Shown piece by piece: positions 27,999 to 37,894 of a stretch of DNA of 64,000 bases. The translations under genes were made by a program, and so were the position numbers. The notes under the pieces were generated by a model. That model did no database searches. It was not told the origin of the DNA and saw only the letters and a program-made list of their open reading frames with translations. Source of the stretch: Spongiihabitans sp965206355 (lineage in GTDB: Bacteria; Pseudomonadota; Gammaproteobacteria; Arenicellales; Poriferihabitantaceae); contig OZ242212.1 in the NCBI GenBank assembly GCA_965206355.1, forward strand, positions 2,170,001 to 2,234,000, given 5' to 3'. Every line of letters begins with the position of its first letter. Position 1 is the stretch's first letter.

Positions 27999-28181
27999 AT
28001 GAACGACGAAATCATGACCCTCAAAGAGCTCGCGAAGTATCTGAAGCTGGCAGAAAAGACCGCCTATCGACTGGCTGCCGAAGGCAAGTTGCCGGGCTTT
28101 AAGGTTGGTGGTAGCTGGCGTTTTAAGGCAGATGACATAGAGCGTTGGATTGAAGAAAAAAAGAAAAGAGACACGGAGTAA
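27999..28181 (+). CDS. Small helix-turn-helix (excisionase-like) protein
   Basis: About 60 residues: MTLKELAKYLKLAEKTAYRL followed by LPGFKVGGSWRFKADDIERW. This is the MerR-like/excisionase fold used by small DNA-binding proteins. It ends 7 bp before hsdM, so it is probably the first gene of the restriction-modification operon and may control its expression. ATG at 27999 is chosen over 27987 because the family usually begins just before the T/LTLKEL helix; both are possible. Confidence 0.88.
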   Translation: MNDEIMTLKELAKYLKLAEKTAYRLAAEGKLPGFKVGGSWRFKADDIERWIEEKKKRDTE

Positions 28182-28188
28182 GCGCTGA

Positions 28189-30189
28189 ATGGCACAGCCG
28201 GTCAATATAGAAGCAATCGAAAAACGTCTGTGGGGCAGCGCTGACAACTTACGCGCAAACAGTAATTACGCCAGCAATGAATACTTCATGCCTGTTATGG
28301 GGCTTATCTTCCTGCGCCACGCCCATAGCCGCTATCTGGCGGTCAGGCCTGAAATCGAAGCGTCGCTTCCATCTCGTAGCGGAGTTATACGACCATTAAC
28401 AAAGGAAGATTTTTCCAGCAAGGGGGCAATTTTCCTCAAGCCTGAAGCCCAATTCGACCATCTGGTAAATCTGCCTGACAGTGACGACCGCGCCCAGGCC
28501 GTCATCACCGCTATGGATGCTATTGAGGATGACTACGAAACGCTAAAGGGTGTTCTGCCCAAAACGGAATACCAAGAGCTGGATAACGACGTTCTGGGTA
28601 ATTTACTGCGCACCTTTAATGATCCAGCCCTCAAAAAAGTCACGGGCGATATTTTCGGGCGGATTTACGAATACTTCCTCACCCAATTTGCCAATCAAAG
28701 CGCCCATGATGGCGGCGAGTTCTTCACGCCTGTCTCACTGGTGCAGATGATCGTGAATTTTATCGAGCCTGATCACGGTTCAGTGATCGACCCCGCCTGC
28801 GGTTCTGGCGGCATGTTTGTACAAAGCGCCCACTTTATCGAAAAAATGCACAAGAATCCGCAGGACGTGGCAACTTTCTACGGTGCGGAAAAAAACCCAA
28901 CCACCATTCGCTTAGCCAAGATGAACCTGGCGGTACATGGCCTCGAAGGCAACATTCAAAAAGCCATTTCCTATTATGAAGACCCGCATGATTTTCTGGG
29001 TAAGGCCAACTTCGTCATGGCTAATCCACCGTTTAACGTCGATGACGTAGACGCGGAGAAAATCAAAAACGACCCGCGTTTGCCATTTGGCCTGCCTGGA
29101 GTGAACAAAAAAGGCGCTGTATCCAACGGCAATTACCTTTGGATTTCATACTTCTACAGTTACCTGAATGATAAAGGGCGCGCAGGCTTTGTGATGTCTT
29201 CCCAGGCATCCAGTGCTGGCGGGCAGGAGGCCGAAGTGCGCCGTAAGCTGGTGGAATCCGGCCATGTCGGGGCGATGGTCGCCATACGCTCCAACTTCTT
29301 TTACACCCGCTCCGTGCCCTGTGAACTCTGGTTTTTAAATAAACACAAACCAGTTCCGATGAAAAACAAGGTATTGATGCTGGATGCGCGCAGCGTCTAT
29401 ACCAAGGTCACGCGCAAGATTTACGACTTCTCGCCGGAACAGCTCGCCAATCTGACTGCCATCGTCTGGCTTTATCGTGGCGAGAATGAGCGTTTTTTAG
29501 CATTAGTCGCAAGTTATCTGCAACGGACCTTGGATGAGGCACTGGCGGCCACAGTGCCAATGGCTGCATGTATTGCGGGTGTTGATGACTTAATGGCCAG
29601 GCTTGAACAGCTTGATGAAGACACTGCAAAAGCTCTTGCCTGGTTGGGAACTGATAGCAGGAATTTTGCAAGCACGATTGCGACTGCAAGCAAGGCCTGG
29701 AAAAGTGCTGCAAAAGATAACACCGGGCTGATTGATGCCGCCAAAACGCTGGAACCCATCGCCGCAAGCAGCCGCGATTTAATCAAGCAGATTGAGCAGC
29801 TTTATAAATTTGTTGAAACGCAGGCCAAAGACAGCCGTGAGCGGATAAAAAAAGACAGCCGCGAGCGGATAAAAAAGGCCACTGCCAAAGGTGTGCATAA
29901 ATCTGTCAAAGAACTGGATGAGCAGCGCAAAGCCGCCGTCCAGCAATTAAAGCAGGTGCGCTATCTCTTCAAGCAGGCCCGCTGGCTGCAAGAGCGTTTC
30001 CCCAAAGCCGAACTGCGTGATGTGGAAGGCCTGGTCAAGCTGGTGGATATTGCAGAAATCAAAACCAATGACTGGAGCTTAACCCCGGGGCGCTATGTTG
30101 GCGTAGCGCCGGAGATCGAAGATGAGGATTTTGATTTTGAAGAAACCCTGCGGGATATTCATATTGAATTGAAAGGACTGAATGAATAA
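28189..30189 (+). CDS. hsdM: Type I restriction-modification methyltransferase subunit HsdM
   Basis: The 666-residue protein has the N-terminal HsdM helical domain and the N6-adenine methylase motifs: DPACGSGGMFV (SAM binding, about residues 199-209) and NPPFNV (catalytic NPPF, about 281-286). A long C-terminal coiled-coil region is present (about 480-610). With HsdS it methylates adenine at the recognition site. A 24-bp tandem duplication at about 29831-29878 gives a repeated DSRERIKK in the coil. The methylation core appears intact. Confidence 0.95.
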   Translation: MAQPVNIEAIEKRLWGSADNLRANSNYASNEYFMPVMGLIFLRHAHSRYLAVRPEIEASLPSRSGVIRPLTKEDFSSKGAIFLKPEAQFDHLVNLPDSDDRAQAVITAMDAIEDDYETLKGVLPKTEYQELDNDVLGNLLRTFNDPALKKVTGDIFGRIYEYFLTQFANQSAHDGGEFFTPVSLVQMIVNFIEPDHGSVIDPACGSGGMFVQSAHFIEKMHKNPQDVATFYGAEKNPTTIRLAKMNLAVHGLEGNIQKAISYYEDPHDFLGKANFVMANPPFNVDDVDAEKIKNDPRLPFGLPGVNKKGAVSNGNYLWISYFYSYLNDKGRAGFVMSSQASSAGGQEAEVRRKLVESGHVGAMVAIRSNFFYTRSVPCELWFLNKHKPVPMKNKVLMLDARSVYTKVTRKIYDFSPEQLANLTAIVWLYRGENERFLALVASYLQRTLDEALAATVPMAACIAGVDDLMARLEQLDEDTAKALAWLGTDSRNFASTIATASKAWKSAAKDNTGLIDAAKTLEPIAASSRDLIKQIEQLYKFVETQAKDSRERIKKDSRERIKKATAKGVHKSVKELDEQRKAAVQQLKQVRYLFKQARWLQERFPKAELRDVEGLVKLVDIAEIKTNDWSLTPGRYVGVAPEIEDEDFDFEETLRDIHIELKGLNE

Positions 30190-30239
30190 GCTGGCGTTCT
30201 GGCGGCCCAAATCCAGAAGAATTTTGAGGAGTTGGGGGT

Positions 30240-31421
30240 ATGAGTTGGGCATTAGAAAAATTTGCCAATTTAGGTGAATTTAAAAATGGTGTAAACTTCA
30301 AAGCTACAGCATCTGGTACTGGCTATCCACTAATAAATGTGAAAGACATTACTGACCATCATTGGTTGAATGAGAGCAAGCTTCAGTTAGTAGATATTAA
30401 CGTTTCCGATGACTATTTTTCTAAAAAGGATGACATATTCTTTGTAAGATCATCTGTAAAACGAGATGGCATCGGCCTAGTTGGAAAGTTTAATTTAGAA
30501 CCAAAGCATACTATTCATTGCGGATTTGTAATTCGATTTCGCCCAGACCCAGTAAAACTCGATTCAGAATTTTTACTTTATCTGCTTAAATCCTATACCT
30601 ACCGAGAAAAGCTAAAAAATCTCTCTAGCGGTGCCGCACACATAAATTTGTCACAAAGTGCTCTTAAAACATTGGAAATTCCTATACCAAATCTCAAGGA
30701 ACAAAGAGCTGTAGCACAAACTATAAAGACCTACGACAACCTTATCGAAAACAACAAACGCCGGATTGAGTTGCTGGAGGAATCTGCGCGACAGCTTTAC
30801 AAAGAATGGTTTGTGCGTTTTCGCTTCCCCGGCCATGAGCATGTCAACATGATTGATGGGGTGCCCGAGGGGTGGGTAGTTAAACCTCTAAGTAAAATTG
30901 CAGGTCTTACTATGGGGCAAAGTCCCAAATCAGAGTTTTATAACATTGAGGGAAATGGAATTCCTTTTCATCAAGGTGTAACTAAGTTTGGATTCCGTTA
31001 TATTGAGCATAAAACATTCTGCACAAAGCCTACACGACTATCACTGGCCGAAGATATACTCTTTAGCGTCAGAGCACCAGTTGGAAGGATAAATATCACT
31101 AACGATGTGATAGCGCTTGGCCGTGGCTTGGCCGCAATAAGATCTATTGAAGGTTTCCAGTCATTTTTATTTTACGCGCTGAAATCATATTTCTTTAAAG
31201 AAGATATGATTGGCGGCGGGGCAATATATGCTTCTGTGACAAAAAAGGACTTGGAAAACCAGGAGCTTCTTATACCTTTAAATTCATTGTTGGTTGAATT
31301 TGACGAATTTGCCTCTGATGTTGACCAGCAAATACTTAAGCTTCATAAAATGAATGTCAATTTGACTAAAGCCCGCGACCTTCTCCTCCCAAAACTGATG
31401 AGTGGCCAGATTGCTATATGA
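30240..31421 (+). CDS. hsdS: Type I restriction-modification specificity subunit HsdS
   Basis: The 393-residue protein has two target-recognition domains (about residues 1-155 and 205-345), each followed by a conserved helical spacer: QTIKTYDNLIENNKRRIELL after the first and NLTKARDLLLPKLMSGQI at the end. The central repeat WFVRFRFPGHEH precedes PEGWVVKPLSKIAGLTMGQS, the start of the second domain. The two domains bind the two halves of a bipartite DNA site. The coding sequence is more AT-rich than hsdM, as is common for exchangeable hsdS genes. 50 bp downstream of hsdM. Confidence 0.94.
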   Translation: MSWALEKFANLGEFKNGVNFKATASGTGYPLINVKDITDHHWLNESKLQLVDINVSDDYFSKKDDIFFVRSSVKRDGIGLVGKFNLEPKHTIHCGFVIRFRPDPVKLDSEFLLYLLKSYTYREKLKNLSSGAAHINLSQSALKTLEIPIPNLKEQRAVAQTIKTYDNLIENNKRRIELLEESARQLYKEWFVRFRFPGHEHVNMIDGVPEGWVVKPLSKIAGLTMGQSPKSEFYNIEGNGIPFHQGVTKFGFRYIEHKTFCTKPTRLSLAEDILFSVRAPVGRINITNDVIALGRGLAAIRSIEGFQSFLFYALKSYFFKEDMIGGGAIYASVTKKDLENQELLIPLNSLLVEFDEFASDVDQQILKLHKMNVNLTKARDLLLPKLMSGQIAI

Positions 31422-31455
31422 TTGTTTCATATTCTATTAACAGGCAAGGTTAACC

Positions 31456-32472
31456 ATGAATGATCAAATTGCCATCTATCAAACCAGCGATGGTCAAACC
31501 CATATTGATGTGCGGTTTCAGGATGAGACGGTTTGGCTCAGTCAGGCGCAGATGGCGGTGTTGTTTCAGGTGAAGCCACAAAACATCACCATGCACTTAA
31601 AAAATATCTTTTCTGAACAAGAACTTAGCGAATCGGCAACTTGTAAGGATTTCTTACAAGTTCAACAGGAGGGTGGGCGAGACGTGAAACGCCAGCGCAA
31701 ACACTATAGTCTGGACGCTGTGATCTCAGTGGGGTATCGGGTGAATTCCTCCCGCGCCACGCAGTTTCGTATTTGGGCCACGCAAACCTTAAAACAACAT
31801 CTGCTTGAAGGCTACAGCGTCAATCAAAAGCGCTTGCAACAGCGCGGAGTGGAGTTTGAGCAGGTGCTGCAACTGCTTTCTGCCACCCTCAGCAATCAGG
31901 CAGCGCTGAACGAACAAGGCGCAGCGGTGCTGGCGGTCATTAACGACTACGCCCGCAGTTGGAGCCTGTTGCAGAGCTATGATGAGCAGTCTTTGGCGGA
32001 CAACACCTACAGGCAAGCGGACATGCAGCCGTTGGTATTGGATGACGTGCTGCTGGCGATAGCTGCATTAAAAAAAGAGCTTGTCGCCAAAGGCGAGGCC
32101 TCTGCATTATTTGCTCAGTTACGCGGTGCGGGCCTGGCATCAAGTATTGCTACCATTGAGCAGGGTTTTGGCGATGAGCTGTTTTATCCAAATGTCGCCA
32201 GCCGGGCGGCGAATTTATTGTACCTGGTGATAAAAAACCACCCTTTGGCCGATGGCAATAAACGCACAGGTTCGTTCTTATTTTTATGGTATTTGCGCAT
32301 ACATCAACGGTTTCTAGCCAAACCTGTGGAACAGTTGATTAATGACAATACGCTAGTCGCCCTGGCTTTATTAGTCGCCGAAAGCCGACCCGCCCAGAAA
32401 GAACTGATGATTCGTTTAATTGAGCATTTTGTTTTGCTTAAAAATGAGAATGTCGATGCCACCACTGAATGA
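31456..32472 (+). CDS. RhuM-family protein with C-terminal Fic/Doc domain
   Basis: The 338-residue protein has an N-terminal RhuM domain (QIAIYQTSDGQTHIDVRFQ, VWLSQAQMAVLFQV, HYSLDAVISVGYRVNS, FRIWATQTLKQHLLEGY). Its C-terminal half holds the Doc-like motif HPLADGNKRTG near residue 271, the nucleotide-transfer loop of Fic/Doc enzymes. Position 3 of the Fic motif is Leu instead of the usual Phe. RhuM-type proteins are often found inside type I restriction loci, but their job there is unknown. It lies between hsdS and hsdR, and its end overlaps the start of hsdR, so it is part of the operon. Confidence 0.92.
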   Translation: MNDQIAIYQTSDGQTHIDVRFQDETVWLSQAQMAVLFQVKPQNITMHLKNIFSEQELSESATCKDFLQVQQEGGRDVKRQRKHYSLDAVISVGYRVNSSRATQFRIWATQTLKQHLLEGYSVNQKRLQQRGVEFEQVLQLLSATLSNQAALNEQGAAVLAVINDYARSWSLLQSYDEQSLADNTYRQADMQPLVLDDVLLAIAALKKELVAKGEASALFAQLRGAGLASSIATIEQGFGDELFYPNVASRAANLLYLVIKNHPLADGNKRTGSFLFLWYLRIHQRFLAKPVEQLINDNTLVALALLVAESRPAQKELMIRLIEHFVLLKNENVDATTE

Positions 32473-35400
32473 AGACACCCTCGTCCAGGCTACAACTGCC
32501 GACTATTTGCACCATCAACTTGGCTGGGAGACTGTCTTTGCCTACAACGATGAAAGCTTCGGCAAAGAGGGCACCCTCGGCAGACTGAATGACAAAGAGG
32601 TTGTGCTCACTCGCTATCTTGGTGAAGCCCTGGTCAAGTTTAATCCCGGCTTACCCGAGGCGGCCTACCAAGACGCATTGCGGCAAATCACCGAAGCACC
32701 TGTTACCGAAAATACCCTGCAAATCAATTGGGAGCAGTATGGGCGCGTTAAACATGGCGTACTGGTTCAGTTTCGTAATGCCAAGGGCGAGCTGGAGAGA
32801 AAGCGCCTGAAGGTCTTTGATTTCGACACCCCGGAAAACAACCACTTCCTCTGTGTTCGCGAGCTGTGGGTGCGCGGCGACATCTACCGCCGCCGCGCTG
32901 ACATTGTCGGTTTTGTCAATGGCCTTCCTTTGATGTTTATCGAGTGCAAGACCATTCACAAAGACATCCGCCATGCTTACGAGCAAAACCTGTCTGACTA
33001 CAAAGACACAATCTCGCATTTGTTTCACCACAACGCCTTTGTGATTTTGGGTAACGGGGTAGATGCCAAGATCGGTTCTATCTCCAGCAAGTTCGAACAC
33101 TTCAATGACTGGAAGCGCCTGGCCGAAAATGATGTGGGTGTGGTGGATATGGAGACCTTGCTGAAAGGTATCTGTAACAAACGCGATTTTCTCGATCTGT
33201 TTGAAAACTATACGCTGTTTGATGAGAGCAAGGGTAAACGGATAAAAATCATCGCCCGTAACCACCAGTTTATTGGCGTAAACCGTGCTATTGAAGCGCT
33301 GAAGCATCGCGAAGAGAACCAAGGTAAGCTGGGCGTATTCTGACACACCCAGGGCTCGGGGAAATCTTATTCCATGGTTTTCTTTGCCCGCAAAATCCGT
33401 CGAAAATTGGGCGGCAATTTTACGTTCCTGATTTGTACCGACCGCGAAGATTTGGATAAACAAATCTACAACACATTCGCCGGCTGCGGGCTTGTCGATA
33501 ATGATCAAGACCCATGCCGTGCCGGGTCGGGAGATCATTTACAGGAATTGCTCAATCAGCATAAAGCCTATGTATTCACGCTGGTGCAGAAATTCAATAA
33601 AGACGTTGATCCAGACGATCCATATTCTGACAGAAATGACATTATCGTCATCACCGATGAAGCGCACCGCACTCAATATGGCCGCTTATCTTTAAACCTG
33701 CGTAATGCGCTACCTTACGCCAGTTATATAGGTTTTACCGGAACGCCACTCTTCAAAGCTGATCAAATCACCCGCCGCGTATTCGGGGATTATATTTCCA
33801 CCTATGACTTCCAAAGAGCGGTTGAAGATAATGCCACCGTTCCCCTTTACTACGATGCCCGCGGTGAAAAACTTGGCTTAGCTACTGATGACATCAACGA
33901 GAAAATTGCGGCAAAGTTGGAAGAGTTTGAAACAGATGATCAGGACGTTACTGAGCGTTTAGAGCGAGAGTTGAAGCGCGAGTATCACATCATTACAGCC
34001 CAGCCGAGATTAGAGCAAATTGCTGAAGATTTTGTTGATCATTACAGCATCGGCGGTCAAAACGGTAAGGCCATGATGGTCTGCATCGACAAGCTAAGCT
34101 GCGTGAGGATGCAGGAGCTTATTCTCGACAGGTGGAAGGGTAAAATAACGGCGCTGGAAAACGAACTGACCAGGCCATCCGATGAGCAGGCGATCATGGA
34201 TAGGGAGCGCAAACTCGAATGGATGCGCGAAACCATCATGGCTGTCGTCGTTAGTGAAGAACAAGGTGAGGTCGACAAATTCCGCAAATGGGGTTTGGAC
34301 ATTACGCCGCATCGCAAGCGCATTAAAGAAGGCTTCGACACTGCTGATGGTAAGCGCCTTGATATGGAGAGCGCGTTTAAGAAAGAAGAGCACCCGTTTC
34401 GCGTCGCTATCATATGCGCCATGTGGCTGACAGGCTTTGACGTGCCTGCGATGTCTACTCTCTATCTTGATAAGCCCCTCAAAGCGCATGCGCTCATGCA
34501 GGCTATCGCTCGTGCTAACCGCGTATCTGAAGGCAAGAATAACGGTCTTATTGTTGATTACTGCGGCATTCTTAAAAACCTCCGCAAAGCGCTCGCTACA
34601 TTTGCCGGGCATACAGGCGTTGGAGGTGGGGATGGCCAGCCACCGCCTGAACTTGACCCTGTTAAGCCCGAAGCAGAGCTTTTGGCTGATCTTGAGGAAA
34701 CCATTGCATCCGTTCGCGCATTTCTGAGTGCCCAGAACTTCAGGCTGGAAGATGTGCTTGAGCGGACTGGATTTGAGCGAAACAAGGCGATAATCGACGC
34801 TAAGGAGGTGGTCAATCAGAACGACGAAACTCGCAAGCGCTTCGAGATAATCTGCCGCGAAGTGTTCAAGAAGTTCAAGGCTTGTTTGACCATAAAGGCG
34901 ATTAATAATTATCGCGCCGCCTACGACGCCATCAATATCATCTATAAGAGCTTGAAGGAGGATGTGGAGCGGGCAGATATCTCAGACATTATGCGTGAAC
35001 TTCATGCTGTTATTGAGGAAAGCATTGAGCCTGCAAGCAGGGTCAAAGAGCCAACCAGACTATACGACATAAGTAAGATAGATTTTGATCGACTGCGAAA
35101 AGAATTTGAACAATCACCGACCAAGAACACCCATGTTCAATCATTAAAAGACATCATCGAGAAAAAGCTTCAGAGAATGCTTATTCAAAATCCGACACGA
35201 ACCGATTTTCAAAAGCACTATGAAGAAATTGTTGGCGAATACAACAATGAGAAAGATCGCGTGACCATTGAAGCGACCTTCGAGGATTTGATTAAATTAG
35301 TGGATGAGCTGAGCGAAGAAGAGCAAAGAGCGGTTAAAGAAGGATTGTCTGAAGATTCCCTGGCGCTGTTTGATTTGCTATTAAAGCCAGATTTAACGAA

Positions 35401-35683
35401 GAAGGAAATTGACCGTATAAAGAAAGTGGCAGAGGGGCTGTATACGACAGTGAGTGGAGAATTGGCGCGAATACAAAATTTTCCAGCCAAGCAAGGCACT
35501 CGTGATGAAATTAAGATAAAGATCAAAAACTACCTGTGGGATGACAATACTGGTTTGCCGGAGAGTTTTGCTCCAGCAGAGATTGAGGAAAAAACGGAAG
35601 TAATATTTTCTCACCTGATTATTCGTGAAAACCACAAAAAGGGCGAGGCTGGCTATTACAGGCAGGCAGATTATGGAAGATAA
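32456..35683 (+). pseudogene. hsdR: Type I restriction subunit HsdR, interrupted by an in-frame UGA
   Basis: The reading frame encodes the N-terminal nuclease domain (ADIVGFVNGLPLMFIECKT holds the PD-(D/E)xK core) and stops at a TGA at 33341-33343. The same frame then continues without shift as HTQGSGKSYSMVFFARK (Walker A), DEAHRTQYGRLS (DEAD box), the second helicase domain and a C-terminal coil to 35683. Relatives have Trp (GVFWHTQGSGKS) exactly where the TGA falls, so a single G-to-A change (TGG to TGA) explains it. Without readthrough the product lacks ATPase/translocase function. Start may be any of several ATGs (32420, 32444, 32450, 32456), all overlapping the RhuM gene. Confidence 0.9.
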
Positions 35684-35745
35684 GTCTTTTCCAATATAAA
35701 ATGAGCTTGAAGGGGGAGGAATAAGCAGAAAGCTGATTCCACTCC
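35683..35745. mobile_element. Left-end remnant of the accessory-region IS
   Basis: About 62 bp starting AGTCTTTTCCAATATAAAAT, matching the left ends at 37895 and 39202, and ending where sequence unique to the sucD 3' region begins. It directly follows the hsdR stop codon. Confidence 0.85.
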
Positions 35746-35752
35746 AATTTTT

Positions 35753-36625
35753 TCAAGCAACCAACGATTTTAACGTACTGCCGAGAGTTGCTGGCGAATC
35801 GGCAACCGCGATACCTGCTCGTTTGAAGGCTTCGATTTTATCTTCAGCACTGCCTTTGCCACCAGCAATAATTGCACCCGCATGTCCCATTCGTCTGCCA
35901 GGGGGGGCGGTTACGCCGGCAATGAAACCACAGGTCGGTTTTTTTACTTTGTTGTGACGGATAAATTCCGCAGCTTGTTCTTCGGCGTTGCCGCCAATCT
36001 CTCCAATCATCATAATGGATTCGGTTTTCGGATCGGCAAGAAACATCTCCAGACAATCAACGAAATCAGTGCCGTTTACCGGATCACCACCAATACCGAT
36101 GCAGGTGCTCTGCCCCATTGCTTGTGCGCTGGTCTGTGCCACTGCTTCATAAGTCAGGGTGCCCGAACGGGACACAATACCCACTGACCCTCGGGTATGT
36201 ATATGAGCGGGCATGATGCCGATTTTGCATTCTCCCGGGGTAATTATCCCCGGGCAATTTGGGCCAATTAAACGAGTCGCCGAATGTTCCAGCACTCTTT
36301 TCACCTTAACCATATCCAATACCGGAATACCTTCGGTTATACAAACCACCAGCGCAATCTCGGCATCAATCGCTTCCAGAATGGCATCGGCAGCAAACGG
36401 CGGCGGCACATAAATCACGGAGGCATTCGCGGCAGTCTTTGCGACCGCTTCGGCTACCGTGTTAAATACCGGCAAATCAAGATGCATCTGCCCGCCCTTG
36501 CCAGGCGTGACCCCGCCTACCAGATTGGTGCCATACTCAATGGCTTGTGTGCTGTGAAATGTGGCCGTGGCACCAGTGAAACCCTGACAGATTACGCGAG
36601 TGTTGTTATCTACCCATACTGACAT
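35753..36625 (-). CDS. sucD: Succinyl-CoA synthetase alpha subunit
   Basis: The 290-residue protein has the CoA-binding Rossmann segment (CQGFTGATATFHSTQAIEYG), the nucleotide-independent IGPNCPGIITPGECKIGIMP, and GHAGAIIAGGKGSAEDK, which carries the phosphorylated histidine near residue 247. It forms succinyl-CoA or runs the reverse step of the TCA cycle. Its start lies 20 bp inside the sucC 3' end, giving coupled translation. The 3' end is directly bordered by an IS remnant. The close relative malate-CoA ligase (MtkB) cannot be fully excluded from motifs alone. Confidence 0.93.
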   Translation of the reverse strand: MSVWVDNNTRVICQGFTGATATFHSTQAIEYGTNLVGGVTPGKGGQMHLDLPVFNTVAEAVAKTAANASVIYVPPPFAADAILEAIDAEIALVVCITEGIPVLDMVKVKRVLEHSATRLIGPNCPGIITPGECKIGIMPAHIHTRGSVGIVSRSGTLTYEAVAQTSAQAMGQSTCIGIGGDPVNGTDFVDCLEMFLADPKTESIMMIGEIGGNAEEQAAEFIRHNKVKKPTCGFIAGVTAPPGRRMGHAGAIIAGGKGSAEDKIEAFKRAGIAVADSPATLGSTLKSLVA

Positions 36626-37811
36626 TATCCAGTCTCCCCTCTAAGGCAATGGCTTTGACCGCTTCAACCACTTTTTTCGCCGCATCATCTAAATTATCCG
36701 CAGCGCGTATCGGCAAACCGGAATTCGCCAGAATCGCTTCTCCCTGTTCAACATTAGTGCCCTCCAGACGCACCACCAACGGCACATTGAGGGCAACTTC
36801 CCGCGCCGCAACCACAATGCCTTCAGCAATCACATCACAGCGCATAATCCCTCCAAAAATATTGACCAGTATGCCTTTAACATGGGTATCCGCCAAAATT
36901 ATCTTAAATGCCACGCTCACCCGTTCGCTGGTCGCCCCACCACCGACATCGAGAAAATTGGCGGGTGAACCACCGTACAACTTAATAATATCCATAGTCG
37001 CCATAGCCAGACCTGCGCCATTGACTAGACAGCCAATTGAACCATCCAGTTTTATGTAGTTCAATTCATGTTCACTGGCTTCCGATTCGGCAGGGTCTTC
37101 CTCATTCATATCGCGTAATTCCTCTAATTGAGGATGGCGAAACAAGCCATTGCTGTCAAAATTCATCTTCGCATCCAGCGCAAGCAATTGACCATCGCCC
37201 GTTACCACCAGCGGATTTATTTCAATCATACTCGCATCCAACTCGGTAAACGCCTGATACATAGCACGCATAAATTTGACTGCCGCGCACACCTGATTAC
37301 CGTCCAGTTCAAGCCCAAAAGCCAGTTTTCGCGCATGGAAAGATTGCAGACCGGTGGCAGGGTCTATCACGACCTTGATTATGTTTTCCGGCGTACTGGC
37401 TGCCACTTCTTCAATCTCCATTCCCCCTTCAGTAGAAGCAATCACGGTTACCCGACTACTCACCCGATCAATCAGCATCCCCAGATAAAGCTCGCGGGCA
37501 ATATCGCAACCGTCTTCGATATAAATGCGCTTGACTTGCTTGCCCTGCGCTCCGGTCTGGTGCGTAATCAACTGCATTCCCAGTATGTCGTTGGCAGCCT
37601 GTTCCACTTTTTCCAACGAGTCCACCACCCTGACCCCACCTCCTTTACCTCTTCCGCCCGCATGAATTTGTGCCTTTACCACCCATACCGGGCCACCCAT
37701 ATCTCTGGCAGCAATCATCGCATCATTAACGTTAAATGCCACTCTACCAGTTGGTATGGCGACACCATATTGAGCCAATAGTAACTTGGCTTGAGACTCA
37801 TGAATATTCAT
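36606..37811 (-). CDS. sucC: Succinyl-CoA synthetase beta subunit
   Basis: The 401-residue protein has an ATP-grasp fold starting MNIHESQAKLLLAQYGVAIP, with VVKAQIHAGGRGKGGGV (nucleotide binding), the metal site near EINPLVVTGDGQLLALDAKM and the C-terminal NIFGGIMRCDVIAEGI and RLEGTNVEQGEAIL. It is a little longer than the E. coli protein (388). Forms an operon with sucD. A 27-bp piece of its 5' region (37729-37755) has a near copy at 39453-39479. Confidence 0.94.
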   Translation of the reverse strand: MNIHESQAKLLLAQYGVAIPTGRVAFNVNDAMIAARDMGGPVWVVKAQIHAGGRGKGGGVRVVDSLEKVEQAANDILGMQLITHQTGAQGKQVKRIYIEDGCDIARELYLGMLIDRVSSRVTVIASTEGGMEIEEVAASTPENIIKVVIDPATGLQSFHARKLAFGLELDGNQVCAAVKFMRAMYQAFTELDASMIEINPLVVTGDGQLLALDAKMNFDSNGLFRHPQLEELRDMNEEDPAESEASEHELNYIKLDGSIGCLVNGAGLAMATMDIIKLYGGSPANFLDVGGGATSERVSVAFKIILADTHVKGILVNIFGGIMRCDVIAEGIVVAAREVALNVPLVVRLEGTNVEQGEAILANSGLPIRAADNLDDAAKKVVEAVKAIALEGRLDNVSMGR

Positions 37812-37894
37812 TGACTATTGCTGTAATGGCTATAATTGCACTTGTCTTTTAGCGAACGTAACCATATACGAAATCACGACTACGAGCAATATGT

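Noticed and set aside
33341..33343. UGA read as tryptophan by a variant genetic code
   Set aside because: Several intact genes in the window end in TGA and have normal protein ends there, so UGA is a stop; a point mutation or read error is simpler.
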